Counted from the stretch's first letter, positions 54,638-63,424 are shown. The stretch is 64,000 nucleotides of DNA from Pseudomonadota bacterium (GCA_023423065.1 JAFAGC010000012.1:1-64000); one strand, 5' to 3'. A program made the numbers and translations. The notes: a model not told the origin generated them from the sequence alone.

Positions 54638-55657
54638 TCACGAAGCCAGCACCCACACGGCTCCCGCATAGGACAGCACTATCGCGAGGCTCTCCACTCG
54701 CAACGAGGCCAGTCGGGTTCCACGGCGCGCAAGGATGGCCATCAGGCCCAAGCCCACGGCGATCGCGGCAAACAACGCCGTGCGCGCATGGTCGTGAGAC
54801 GCCACCGCGAGCACGGGCCCTTTCGTATAGGCCAGGTCCATCGCCAGAAGAATGGTCATGTTGAACGCATTGCTGCCAAAGATGTTGCCCACGGCCAGGT
54901 CGAGGGCACCGAGGCGCACCGCGGCGATGCACGCGGCGATTTCCGGGAACGAAGTGGTGAAGCCCACGAGCAGCGTGCCGACGAAGGATTCGCTGAGACC
55001 GGCCTCCGAGGCGAACGCTTCCGCTGACAGCACCAGCAGCGGTGCCGTGATCAACAGCCCCACGGCGGCGACGCCGAATCCGGCCAGGCCGCGACGCAGC
55101 ACCGTGCGGCTCGTCTCTCCAAGCTCGAGCTGATCCGGAGGAGCGGTCTGGGTCATGTTTGCGTAAACGGATCGCATCCCCACCAGGTAGATAGCCATGA
55201 TCAGCAGGGTCTCGATTCCGACGTGCCCGATCCGGCCCCACCCGCCCGAGACGATTGCCGCGCCCGCCATCGCGGTGAGCACGACGGCCAGCGTCGCAAC
55301 GAGCGCATGACTGGACGACGCATTGTCGAGAATCTGGCGGCGCCGGTATACGAGGTCGAGCAAGGCCAGGATCAACATGTTGGCGAGCGTCGAGCCCATG
55401 AGGTCGCCCACCCCGATGTCCACCTTATCCAGGATCGCCGCATTGACGTCCGTCATGAGCTCCGGCAACGACGTGCTCGCCGCCAGCAACACGCTGCCCA
55501 CCCACATTCTTCCGAGCCCCGTGGCATCGGCGACGGCATCGGCGTGACGCGCCAGGCGCGAGGCGATGAAAAATACCGCCACGCCCACCGCAATGAAGGC
55601 GGACAGCGGAAGCAAAGGCCCGCGGCCTACGAGGAATGCCAAAGCCAGCTCATGCAT
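54638..55657 (-). CDS. sodium/calcium exchanger family antiporter
   Basis: The ~339-residue protein has ten or so transmembrane helices in two inverted halves. The alpha repeats are GSVLLAASTSLPELMTDVNA and GTLLVGFTTSFPEIAACIAA, followed by GNIFGSNAFN. It extrudes Ca2+ (or another cation) in exchange for Na+ or H+. ATG 55657 has GGTGG 5 bases upstream; GTG 55666 is alternative. The 132-base gap to the convergent membrane protein gene shows nothing I recognise. Confidence 0.9.
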   Translation of the reverse strand: MHELALAFLVGRGPLLPLSAFIAVGVAVFFIASRLARHADAVADATGLGRMWVGSVLLAASTSLPELMTDVNAAILDKVDIGVGDLMGSTLANMLILALLDLVYRRRQILDNASSSHALVATLAVVLTAMAGAAIVSGGWGRIGHVGIETLLIMAIYLVGMRSVYANMTQTAPPDQLELGETSRTVLRRGLAGFGVAAVGLLITAPLLVLSAEAFASEAGLSESFVGTLLVGFTTSFPEIAACIAAVRLGALDLAVGNIFGSNAFNMTILLAMDLAYTKGPVLAVASHDHARTALFAAIAVGLGLMAILARRGTRLASLRVESLAIVLSYAGAVWVLAS

Positions 55658-55857
55658 CGCAACCACCCTGTAGCGGCGCGCCCGCGCATGCGCGCGCCCG
55701 GACCCACGAACCTGCTAGTCAACCACATCAAGCGAAATAAGTCGGGCGGGAAAAATCCTGGCCGGCCACAATCCCCGCTCGACCGAGTACGGCGTGGAAA
55801 TCTGCAAGTCCTCGGCTGAACCTGATGAAGGGCGTGCACCGGGGCTTTCAATCGCAA

Positions 55858-57393
55858 ATGAAAATGAACTGGTTTGCAACTTTGTGCGTCTGCCTAGTCG
55901 CGCCCGCAATCGCGGCAATCGAGCAAGCGGATGTCACGGGCGGCAAAGTGCGGGGCTCAATTGACAACGGTGTCGCTGCCTTCAAGGGCATTCCATTCGC
56001 CGCGCCGCCCGTCGGCGATCTGCGCTGGCAAGCGCCCCAACCTGTCATTCCCTGGAGCGGCGTCAAACAAACTACCGCTTTCGCGCTTCCCTGCGCCCAG
56101 GGCTCTGGCGCGCCCGCGGAATCGAGCGAGGACTGCCTGTATCTCAACATCTGGACCTCGGCCGCTTCCGATGGCGAGAAGCGCCCGGTCATGGTGTGGA
56201 TTCATGGCGGTGGCTTCGACCGCGGCGCCACCTCGTCAGAGGTCTTCGATGGGACGCGCTTCGCTCGGGATGGCGTCGTGCTGGTCAGCATTGCCTATCG
56301 ACTTGGCGTCTTCGGGTTTCTCGCCCATCCCGAATTGCGCCAGGAAAGTGGCAAGAGCTCCGGCGTGTACGGCCTTGAGGATCAGGTCGCGGCGCTTCAG
56401 TGGGTCAAGCGCAATATTCATCGCTTCGGCGGCGATCCAGGGCGCGTCACGGTCTTTGGTGTATCTGCGGGGGGTATCGCAATAAGCCTGCTCGCCGGCT
56501 CGTCCACCGCGCGCGGGCTTTTCCAGCGAGCGATTTCCGAGAGCGGCGGGGCTTTCGGTCCGCCCTCGAATGACCCATTACTGTCCCTCGAGTATGCGGA
56601 GAATGCAGGCAAGGACCTTCTCGAGAGGCTGGGTGCCCCGGACATCCAGGCTGCAAGGAGTACCCCTACGGAGAAGGTCCTCAAAGCGGCCTCAGAAGGA
56701 AGAGGGCTCAGATTCTGGCCGGTGCTCGACGGAGAATTATTGCGCGCGCCGAATTTGGAAGCGTACCGCGCAGGTCGATTCAACGACGTTCCCATCTTGT
56801 TAGGCTTCAACTCCGGCGAGGGCGCGGGCAATGCTCCGCCCAACACGACCGCCAAATCGTTTTCGGAGATCGGCAAGGACGCGCCGGCGGCATGTGCGCC
56901 ACAGATCGCGGCGGTACTGGCGCTTTACCCGCACGAAACAGACGCGATCGCAGTGAGATCGTTCGAGGAACTGTCGCGCGATTCGGGCACTGGCTGGAAT
57001 AGCTGGGCCTGGGCGCGATTGCATACGCTCCACGGCCGCAGCAAGGTCTTCCTGTACTACTTCGACGTGAGCCCACCGGATTCCACGATAGGCGCGTATC
57101 ACGGTGCGGAGACGCAGTATGTCTTCGGTCGGCCCAGCGCGACCGCTCGCATTGAAGACGCGCAGGTCTCTCAGCTCATGCGCCGCTATTGGATCAATTT
57201 CGCCAGGAGTGCCGACCCCAATGGGCCAGGCCTGCCTGTCTGGCCGGCTTTCTCCGATAACGCTTCCGACGCGATGATTTTCGATCGGAACTCGAGTGCC
57301 CGCCGTCTACCCAACGTGGATCGCATGCGGGCAATCGATTCCTTCTTCACATGCGTAAGTGGCCGACAGCCGCAGCAGAACGGCCGTCACTAG
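55858..57393 (+). CDS. secreted type-B carboxylesterase
   Basis: The ~511-residue protein has a signal peptide (WFATLCVCLVAPAIAA). The cholinesterase/carboxylesterase fold shows FKGIPFAAPPVGDLRW, SEDCLYLNIW, oxyanion HGGGF, nucleophile GVSAGG, and the late catalytic His in YHGAE. It hydrolyses carboxylic esters outside the cytoplasm. ATG 55858 opens the signal peptide; ATG 55825 gives a longer n-region, and neither has a strong ribosome-binding site. Just after its TAG stop, in the same frame, lies an IS66 transposase scrap. Confidence 0.9.
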   Translation: MKMNWFATLCVCLVAPAIAAIEQADVTGGKVRGSIDNGVAAFKGIPFAAPPVGDLRWQAPQPVIPWSGVKQTTAFALPCAQGSGAPAESSEDCLYLNIWTSAASDGEKRPVMVWIHGGGFDRGATSSEVFDGTRFARDGVVLVSIAYRLGVFGFLAHPELRQESGKSSGVYGLEDQVAALQWVKRNIHRFGGDPGRVTVFGVSAGGIAISLLAGSSTARGLFQRAISESGGAFGPPSNDPLLSLEYAENAGKDLLERLGAPDIQAARSTPTEKVLKAASEGRGLRFWPVLDGELLRAPNLEAYRAGRFNDVPILLGFNSGEGAGNAPPNTTAKSFSEIGKDAPAACAPQIAAVLALYPHETDAIAVRSFEELSRDSGTGWNSWAWARLHTLHGRSKVFLYYFDVSPPDSTIGAYHGAETQYVFGRPSATARIEDAQVSQLMRRYWINFARSADPNGPGLPVWPAFSDNASDAMIFDRNSSARRLPNVDRMRAIDSFFTCVSGRQPQQNGRH

Positions 57394-57420
57394 TGCACGG
57401 TCCCGCAGAACCAGCTATTC

Positions 57421-57550
57421 TCGAGCCGCTACATGCTGTCGCGCTGGACGGCGCTTACGCGTTACCGCGACGAAGGGCGCATCGAGATCGACAACAACGC
57501 GGCGGAAAGATCCTTGCGCGCGGTCGCGCTCGGGCCCAAGAACTGGAAGA
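57421..57550 (+). pseudogene. fragment of IS66-family transposase (TnpC C-terminal part)
   Basis: About 43 codons (including LSRWTALTRYRDEGRIEIDN, then NAAERSLRAVALGPKNW) match the conserved C-terminal catalytic block of IS66 transposases, with its IEIDNNAAER. There is no start, no upstream domain and no remainder of the element. The frame dissolves into the 3' end of the LytR-type gene. The scrap is the remnant of an insertion between the esterase and the two-component operon. Confidence 0.85.
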
Positions 57551-57576
57551 AGTCCTCACCTCCTCCTGCCCTCGCG

Positions 57577-58359
57577 TCACGGACGATTCGATACCAACTT
57601 CTTGATGACCTCGCAGTACGTGCGACTGGAATGGACGCGAGCGCCATTTTTCAGCGTGAGGACGTAGTCGCCATGGGTTCCCGTCTCGACGTGGCTGATG
57701 TGGCGCACATTGACGATACTCGAACGATGGATGCGCACGAATACTTTTGGATCGAGGAGTTCAAGAAGGGATTGCATGGATGCGCGCGCGAAGTGCTGGG
57801 TGGACGCGGTATACAGCTGCACATAGTTCTCCGCGCCTTGAATCCAATGCACGTCCTCCAGGTTCACGAAACTCGTCTTGCCAGCGGAGCGCACGGCCAT
57901 GCGCGTGAGGGTTCTTGGCGGCGCAGCGAGGGTCTGCAGCAGCGACACGATGCGCTCGTTACCGTCGTCGCGCCGCTCTCTACGTGAGCGCGCGCGGTTG
58001 AGAGCTTCCGCGAAGCGCTCCTCAGCAACTGGTTTGAGCAGGTAGTCGAGAGCATTGATCTCGAATGCCTGGATGGCGAAGCGATCGTGTGCGGTGACGA
58101 AGATTACGTCTGGCATGGCAGCTGCGCCGACCTGCCGAACGACGTCGAACCCGTTCATGTCAGGCATCTGCACGTCCAGAAAAACCACGTCGGGCCGCTC
58201 GCCGTGAATGAGAGACGCCGCCTCGTTACCATTCCTCGCCTCGAAAATGGTAATTGCTTCCGGCTCGCGCTCCAGCAATATCCTCAGGCTCGTCCGCGCG
58301 AAAGGCTCGTCATCCACGATCAATGCGCTCCACTGCCCCCGCTTTTCCGTGGCCTTCAT
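57577..58359 (-). CDS. LytTR-family response regulator
   Basis: The 260-residue protein has a receiver domain (VDDEP, phospho-Asp62 in VFLDVQMPD, Lys in YLLKPV) and a LytTR DNA-binding domain with the typical MAVRSAGKTSFVNLEDVHWI, FVRIHRSSIVNVRHI and LKNGARVHSSRTY. It is controlled by the histidine kinase whose gene ends 7 bases before. Its 3' end lies against the IS66 scrap, so the C-terminus may have been touched, yet the length is normal. Confidence 0.93.
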   Translation of the reverse strand: MKATEKRGQWSALIVDDEPFARTSLRILLEREPEAITIFEARNGNEAASLIHGERPDVVFLDVQMPDMNGFDVVRQVGAAAMPDVIFVTAHDRFAIQAFEINALDYLLKPVAEERFAEALNRARSRRERRDDGNERIVSLLQTLAAPPRTLTRMAVRSAGKTSFVNLEDVHWIQGAENYVQLYTASTQHFARASMQSLLELLDPKVFVRIHRSSIVNVRHISHVETGTHGDYVLTLKNGARVHSSRTYCEVIKKLVSNRP

Positions 58360-58366
58360 TGATGCA

Positions 58367-59548
58367 TCACTCCATCGCCATGGTCAGATTGGCGGAGCCC
58401 TCCAGCCTTCGATACGGCACGATCAGTTCGACGTTGGCGCCGTTCTCGGAGCATTCGATCCGCAACTCTCCGTTTTCTCCATGCAACTGCTTCAATCGGG
58501 CCCTGAGGTTCGTCAAGCCCAGGCCCCGTCCGGCCGGCGAGCGGACGCGAGGACCTGCGCCTTGGTCCTGCACCGTGATGTGCAGGCGACCGCCGACGCG
58601 CGTGACCCGAACTTCGATGGAACCCCCGCCGACGCGGCAGCCGATTCCGTGCCGTACCGCGTTTTCCACCACTGGCTGCAATGCCATGTGCGGAACCGCC
58701 GCATCCAGTACGTCCGGGTCGGCTTCGATCCGGACACTCAGGCGATCAGCGAATCGCATCTGCTCGATGGATAGATAGAGCCGTACGTAGGTCAGCTCGC
58801 GCTCCAGCGTGACCTCCTGCGTGTCCATGTCGTCGAGAACGGCACGCAGGAGATCGCTGAAACGCGACAATGCGCGCTCCGCCTGCTTCGCTTCGCCCCC
58901 TCGCACCATTCCCATGATGGCGTTCAGGGTGTTGAACAGGAAGTGCGGCTGCAACTGCAGCTTCAATGCAGCCAACTGCGCCTGGGTGACCTGGGCACGG
59001 AGCTCCGATGCATTCAATTCCAATCGCAACGACCTTTCGTGGTAGCGAATCGCGGTGTGAATGACCAGGATGAACCAGTAGGCGATGACGGCCTGGTGGA
59101 AAGCGAAAATCATCAGCACCTTGAACGCGTTGCTCACGCTTTGCGCCCACTCGAAACCCGGACCCCATCCCGCGCTCAGGTGTGAGAACACGACTGCTTC
59201 CAGTCCCGTCCTCACCACACCGAAACACAGGCTGAAAAGAACATGCAGTGAGATTCGCCGCACCCAGACGCGTTTCTCGATCGGAAAGCGCGTGCCGAGC
59301 CACAAGATGACCAGCGTGAGCGCTGCGGACAGCACCACCCGCATCGTCCAGAACCCGACCTCCTTCCAGAGCGTCGGATCCCCAGTGAAGAATTTTTGCG
59401 TGGCGTTCTGCCCCACGAATACCAGGCCGACGAAGGTCCAGACCCCCAGCCAGATGGCAAAGGTTCGAAGGATCTGCAGGAATCTGGACTGAGTTCTCGA
59501 TGTTGGCGCGGTGAGGCCGTGGAAAGCGTCGTGCGACAAAGTGCTCAC
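58367..59548 (-). CDS. LytS-type membrane histidine kinase
   Basis: The 393-residue protein has four N-terminal transmembrane segments, then the His_kinase (LytS/YehU) domain with LKLQLQPHFLFNTLNAIMGM (phospho-acceptor His202). A HATPase follows with ENAVRHGIG and GLGLTNLRARL. It phosphorylates the LytTR regulator encoded immediately downstream. The sensed signal is unknown; no extracellular domain of size is present. Confidence 0.92.
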   Translation of the reverse strand: MSTLSHDAFHGLTAPTSRTQSRFLQILRTFAIWLGVWTFVGLVFVGQNATQKFFTGDPTLWKEVGFWTMRVVLSAALTLVILWLGTRFPIEKRVWVRRISLHVLFSLCFGVVRTGLEAVVFSHLSAGWGPGFEWAQSVSNAFKVLMIFAFHQAVIAYWFILVIHTAIRYHERSLRLELNASELRAQVTQAQLAALKLQLQPHFLFNTLNAIMGMVRGGEAKQAERALSRFSDLLRAVLDDMDTQEVTLERELTYVRLYLSIEQMRFADRLSVRIEADPDVLDAAVPHMALQPVVENAVRHGIGCRVGGGSIEVRVTRVGGRLHITVQDQGAGPRVRSPAGRGLGLTNLRARLKQLHGENGELRIECSENGANVELIVPYRRLEGSANLTMAME

Positions 59549-59694
59549 GCGCGCACCGCCAAAGATTCACGGCATCGATCACGGGGCGCCTTGAGTGTGG
59601 ACTTTCGTGACATGACCCGAAGGTTTGCAGCCGCTTCGATTCGATCCTATACACAAGCATCAGCACAGGCCACTTCGATCGCCCGCCAGGATAA

Positions 59695-59726
59695 GGAGCG
59701 CCGTGCAAGTAGTTGCACGGCGCTCC
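59695..59726 (-). terminator. perfect 14-bp hairpin after the NHL lipoprotein gene
   Basis: GGAGCGCCGTGCAA at 59695-59708 pairs without mismatch with TTGCACGGCGCTCC at 59713-59726 around a GTAG loop. On the minus strand it follows the lipoprotein stop by 18 bases and is trailed by TTATCC. It is a convincing, possibly rho-independent, terminator. Confidence 0.75.
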
Positions 59727-59744
59727 GATTGCTCGGCTTCCCTG

Positions 59745-61295
59745 TCAGGGCGCGCCGGACGCTATCTTGCGCAACAGACCCGTGTCACGGTCGACCACGT
59801 ACACCACGCTCCCGTCCTCGGCGACGTCGCAGGAGTTCGGCCGCGAAAAGTCCGCGATCGCGAGGGGTCCATCGATGCTTTGCCGGACGGTAGTACCCGT
59901 GAAGTGTTCCACCGTGCCATCTAGTTTGACGCGCCGGATCAGCGCAGCGGCCGGGCTGGGCGCAAAGATGACGCCATGGCTGTAGCAGATGTGGTTCAGC
60001 GGGCTGCCGGTCTGCGCCACCTCGGAGATGTTTCCACCGGTGATATTGAAGATCACCCCGCTGAACCAGTTGTTGACATAGATCTGGCCGTCGTCATCGC
60101 CGACGATGCCGATCACATCCTGCAGCGGGGGACCGGAGGCGTAGGTGGAAACGGTGCCGTCCGGGGTAATGCTCAACACCGTCGCGCCGCTGGCACCATA
60201 GCCGTACAGCGTGACCATGACGTTGTCGTTATCGTCCACCCAGACACCTCCCGGTCCGTTCAGTCCGGAGGCGAAGGTGGTCATGACACCCTCAGGGGTG
60301 ATCTTGCGCACCGCGCCGCCTGCAAAGTCGGCGACGTAGAGATTGCCGCTCGAATCGAAATCCGACCCATTGGCCGAATCGAGGCCCGAGGCAAAGACGG
60401 AAACCTCACCCTCAGGCGTTACGCGCAAGATCTGGGTCCCGCCGGCGCCTGCAACCCCGTTCACACCGCCTGACACATAGATGTCGCCATTCGGACCCAC
60501 CGACACGCCATCACTGGTCGTGGGAACGGTCGCAGCCACCGTCGACACCGCGCGGAACGGGCTGGCGGCAAACTGCACGTAATCTAGATAGGTCTCCGAG
60601 GAACCGGCCGTCGACGGGCTCGCAATGGCGACCACGTCCCCTTCCTGCACAGTAACCACGGCGGCGGCGGTCGCATAAGCACCCGCCGTCGGCCGCAAGG
60701 TGAACTTGCCCGCGGGGACACCGTTTACTGTCGCCTCGAGAGTCCCCGCGGTATCGGTGCGGTACGCGATGATCAGCGCCTCCGCGTCCACGGAGTCGTC
60801 GGTCGAAATGCCACGCTCGGCGGACCCCACCAGGACCGTCTTGCCCTTCGAAGCCACAGGGTCAGCAACCGCGCTCGCGCCGCCGGTCAGATTCGCGGCC
60901 TCCGCTTCGGCGCGACCCGTGAAGTTGGCGGTTCTTACGGTGAAGGTGCCCTTGACCCCGCCGATCGTCAGCGTTGCCGAAACCTCGCCCGATGACTCGC
61001 TCGAGGACAAGACCCGGATCCGGACCTGCTGATCGACTTTGATAGTTCCGGGTTCGCGGCGATATGCCTTGCCATCGATCGAATATTCCCCCCCGGTAAT
61101 GGACACGTGCGCCGGAATATTGATGCCCGTCACCGTCACGGGCTCCGACTCGATCTGGGTGGCGGCGGGCACCCTTGTCTTGCTGGCAAAGCTGAATGCG
61201 TCGGGCGCCGTGTCAGGTATGCAACCCATCAGCAGGAAAACGGCCGAAAGCAGCAGCGCGTTCGGCGGGAAGGATGATCGTTTCGTGGTGTACAA
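59745..61295 (-). CDS. NHL/SMP-30-like beta-propeller lipoprotein
   Basis: The 516-residue protein has a lipoprotein signal with FLLMGC. An N-terminal ~210-residue beta-sandwich region follows (EPVTVTGINIPAHVSITGGE; a second module near ARAEAE-like strands). An NHL-type propeller from about residue 250 shows repeats such as GPNGDIYVSGG, SSGNLYVADFAGGAVRKIT and DDNDNVMVTLYG. It is anchored at the cell surface or periplasmic face; the ligand is unknown. It is separated by 196 bases from the LytS/LytR operon on the same strand and ends in the hairpin at 59695-59726. Confidence 0.82.
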   Translation of the reverse strand: MYTTKRSSFPPNALLLSAVFLLMGCIPDTAPDAFSFASKTRVPAATQIESEPVTVTGINIPAHVSITGGEYSIDGKAYRREPGTIKVDQQVRIRVLSSSESSGEVSATLTIGGVKGTFTVRTANFTGRAEAEAANLTGGASAVADPVASKGKTVLVGSAERGISTDDSVDAEALIIAYRTDTAGTLEATVNGVPAGKFTLRPTAGAYATAAAVVTVQEGDVVAIASPSTAGSSETYLDYVQFAASPFRAVSTVAATVPTTSDGVSVGPNGDIYVSGGVNGVAGAGGTQILRVTPEGEVSVFASGLDSANGSDFDSSGNLYVADFAGGAVRKITPEGVMTTFASGLNGPGGVWVDDNDNVMVTLYGYGASGATVLSITPDGTVSTYASGPPLQDVIGIVGDDDGQIYVNNWFSGVIFNITGGNISEVAQTGSPLNHICYSHGVIFAPSPAAALIRRVKLDGTVEHFTGTTVRQSIDGPLAIADFSRPNSCDVAEDGSVVYVVDRDTGLLRKIASGAP

Positions 61296-61622
61296 GGAAC
61301 CCTCCTGAATGATGTCGCGCGATTACAGTGGTTAGTCGGTTTCAATCGCGACCAGGCGAATTCTTGTCAGCGGCCGGAAGTCGACAATAGGGATGGGGCG
61401 AAGGCGCTTTTCGAAATGACGAAAGCTCACTTTCGAGGGATCAAGCGCGCGACGTGAGCACGCTTGGCGTTCGCACGGCGCTTCTGCATGCTCTGGATTG
61501 CGATGAGCAGCGACTACACGAATCCGCCGACTCGCGTTCGGCTCGTTCCTGCTGCTGGTAGCCGCCCGGATGATGTTTCGCGCGTGGGCCTGATGATGAA
61601 CCCGACTCCTGGCGCGGCGAAC
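61296..61622. other. 327-base intergenic region
   Basis: This lies between the start of the NHL lipoprotein gene and the end of the Fic gene, both on the minus strand. I see no gene. A short CTTTTCG...CGAAAG near-palindrome around 61413-61430 is the only structure I noticed. The promoter of the lipoprotein gene should lie here. Confidence 0.5.
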
Positions 61623-62816
61623 TCAGGTCTCGGGAAACAGTCTCGGAAACAGGATGTCGAGAGATTCGACTGGAAACCGCAGGGACACAGCACCCTTGGG
61701 CGTGTCGGAGGCGAGAAGTCCCCTGTCGACCAGATCACTCAATACGCGCCTCGCGCTCCGTTCGGGCAGCCCGGCGATGCGCGCGATCTCACCGCGTTCG
61801 AACTGACCGCGGATCAGCGCCTCTTCCAGGAGCCGGGCAGCTTCGGGCTTGAGCTCGTCATGCAGCTGCACGTAGTTGCGCAGCCGGCGCAACAGCGTGT
61901 CGAGCTCAAAGAGGCCCGCCATGAACTGCACCTGGTCGAGCGCCACGCGCAGGAACCAGAGCACGAATTCGCCGAGCGCCGCCTGCGAGAGATTGCCGCG
62001 GCCATCGAGATCGCCGCGTCGCGGTGAATCGGCGTCATCCATCCTGGACTTGTACTCTCCCCGACTGGTTAGTCCCCGCGCGAGGCCGCGGGAGATGGAC
62101 CAGAGCCCGTGCGCACCGATTCCTGCCATGTGAGCCATCGCATGGCTCATCAGTCGACTCACGCGCCCGTTGCCGTCCGGGAACGGATGGATGTAGTTGA
62201 AGCGATGATGAGCCGCGGCCATGGCGACGATCCGGCCTGACTTTCCCAATGGCGCAAGCGCGTAACGTTCCGCGAAATAGCGCATGAAGTCGGGGATGCG
62301 ATTGCTGGACGGCGGGGCGTGGCGGCCCACCGCCACATCATGCTCAGGCCGCGAGCGCCAGGCGCCAGGTTCCATGAGGAATTCGCGACCTCCGCCAGAC
62401 ACGCGCAGCAAATCTTCGGGCGCATCGCGATAGAACTCGCGATGCAGCCACAGGATGAAATCCGTCGAAGCCGGTTCTGGAAGGCGGCTTTCGGCCGCGA
62501 GCGCATCGATCTGCGCCTGGACGCGCACATGCGCGGCGGCCTCGAGCTGCAGATCGCGGCGCGCCTGATCCTGCTCGAGTTCGCCGGCCAGAGCCCGCTC
62601 GATGTCTCTGGGTCGCGTGTTGTGCCCTTCGATGAGGTTGCTGTAGTACGCGTTCATCATGCGCACCAGATCCGCGAGGCTGGCCGCGGTACGCGGATGA
62701 AGCGCACGGGCCAGGGTGGCACTGGCGGCCGCGAGTTCCGCGACCACGTCGGCTATTGCTTCGCCTGGCTCCTCGAGTCGAGCGGGTTCGATTCGCTGCA
62801 CGGTTTCGAGGGTCAT
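61623..62816 (-). CDS. Fic-domain AMPylase with its own inhibitory helix
   Basis: The 397-residue protein has a Fic domain with the full active-site motif HPFPDGNGRVSR at 210-221 (catalytic His210). N-terminally it has SNLIEG at 59-64, the inhibitory-helix motif [S/T]xxxE[G/N] that folds over the site in class II Fic proteins (Glu63). A C-terminal winged-helix-like region (EIARIAGLPERSARRVLSDL) may bind DNA. It transfers AMP (or another nucleotide moiety) to a target protein and is self-inhibited. The ATG is 62816; upstream lie palindromes and direct repeats that may be self-binding sites. Confidence 0.92.
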   Translation of the reverse strand: MTLETVQRIEPARLEEPGEAIADVVAELAAASATLARALHPRTAASLADLVRMMNAYYSNLIEGHNTRPRDIERALAGELEQDQARRDLQLEAAAHVRVQAQIDALAAESRLPEPASTDFILWLHREFYRDAPEDLLRVSGGGREFLMEPGAWRSRPEHDVAVGRHAPPSSNRIPDFMRYFAERYALAPLGKSGRIVAMAAAHHRFNYIHPFPDGNGRVSRLMSHAMAHMAGIGAHGLWSISRGLARGLTSRGEYKSRMDDADSPRRGDLDGRGNLSQAALGEFVLWFLRVALDQVQFMAGLFELDTLLRRLRNYVQLHDELKPEAARLLEEALIRGQFERGEIARIAGLPERSARRVLSDLVDRGLLASDTPKGAVSLRFPVESLDILFPRLFPET

Positions 62817-62847
62817 TTGGCCGATCTCTCGGATCCGAAAGCCCTAG

Positions 62848-62861
62848 ACCATACATATGGT
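62848..62861. promoter_or_regulatory. palindrome ACCATA-CA-TATGGT upstream of Fic
   Basis: A perfect 6-2-6 inverted repeat, with a CA spacer, lies 32 bases before the Fic start. Its spacer is the same as that of the next palindrome at 62867-62884, five bases away. It is a candidate operator. Confidence 0.5.
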
Positions 62862-62866
62862 TATGC

Positions 62867-62884
62867 GATTTCGCCAGCGAAATC
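62867..62884. promoter_or_regulatory. palindrome GATTTCGC-CA-GCGAAATC upstream of Fic
   Basis: A perfect 8-2-8 inverted repeat, again with a CA spacer. It is close to, and arranged like, the one at 62848-62861. Autoregulation by the winged-helix end of the Fic protein is one possibility. Confidence 0.5.
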
Positions 62885-62885
62885 A

Positions 62886-62916
62886 GCCGATCCTATGGCC
62901 GATCTCTTAGCCGATC
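62886..62916. repeat. three GCCGATC direct repeats at 12-base period
   Basis: GCCGATC occurs at 62886-62892, 62898-62904 and 62910-62916, spaced exactly 12 bases apart. A fourth copy lies at 62820-62826, against the Fic start codon. They look like iterons for a protein binding one face of the helix. Confidence 0.6.
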
Positions 62917-63006
62917 GTCAATCGACAACTTCGCCGCCGACCTCGGGTTCTTCGACCAAGCGGCCTCGCGGTTCGAGTGCGCAGAGAATCCCTTCGCTGC
63001 TGAGGT

Positions 63007-63042
63007 GTTACCCATGTCATCGGTATAAACCGTTACCGATGT
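63007..63042. repeat. paired GTTACCcATGT repeats, possible IS-end scar
   Basis: GTTACCCATGT (63007-63017) and GTTACCGATGT (63032-63042) are direct repeats with a 25-base period, lying 24 bases from the tRNA gene. Such repeats occur at ends of IS481/IS21-type elements; no transposase is present. Confidence 0.35.
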
Positions 63043-63066
63043 GTCCAGAACGGACCCTTTGAAAAT

Positions 63067-63143
63067 TGGTGGAAAGGGAGGGAATCGAACCCTCGACCCC
63101 GGCATTATGAGTGCCGTGCTCTAACCAGCTGAGCTACCTTTCC
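63067..63143 (-). tRNA. tRNA-Met (anticodon CAT), elongator type
   Basis: The 77-base gene folds as a cloverleaf. The acceptor is GGAAAGG/CCTTTCC with discriminator A and encoded CCA. The D arm GCTC/GAGC has the loop AGCTGGTTA. The anticodon stem CGGCA/TGCCG encloses CTCATAA (anticodon CAT), and the T arm is GAGGG/CCCTC with loop TTCGATT. The ordinary acceptor pairing (G1-C72) and body favour elongator methionine. tRNA-Ile with a modified CAT cannot be fully excluded. Confidence 0.93.
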
Positions 63144-63201
63144 ACGTCCCAACCGACGGGGAATCCCGCACCGGACTTCGGGCCAGTGCGAAGGGGCCGC
63201 G

Positions 63202-63230
63202 ATTCTCTAGGCCGCGCTCGCGCCTGTCAA
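63202..63230 (-). promoter_or_regulatory. sigma-70-type promoter of the tRNA-Met gene
   Basis: On the minus strand TTGACA (63225-63230) is followed after exactly 17 bases by GAGAAT (63202-63207), a 4/6 match to the -10 consensus. A G/C-rich discriminator as in stringently controlled tRNA promoters comes next. Transcription would begin near 63195, about 50 bases before the tRNA 5' end. Confidence 0.65.
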
Positions 63231-63424
63231 GGCAATCCCCGCAGAAACAACGACTTAGACCCCCGGCAAACGCTTGCCGCCGGCGTGCGCAATCGATATC
63301 GATCAAGTCGAATCTTCAGGGCTGGGATACGCCTCTCAATTCGCCCCTCCCCGGTCAAGTGTGAGCGGAATCAAGCCGATACGCATCAACAGGGCGCTCT
63401 GCCGGACGAGCGCCAGGACGACGA

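Noticed and set aside
62886..62916. Iteron-like repeats as a plasmid or phage replication origin
   Set aside because: No replication initiator gene is present, and the surroundings are chromosomal (tRNA, signalling genes).
63007..63143. Possible integration site of a genomic island at tRNA-Met
   Set aside because: No integrase gene and no second copy of the tRNA end are in the window; only weak IS-end-like repeats lie nearby.
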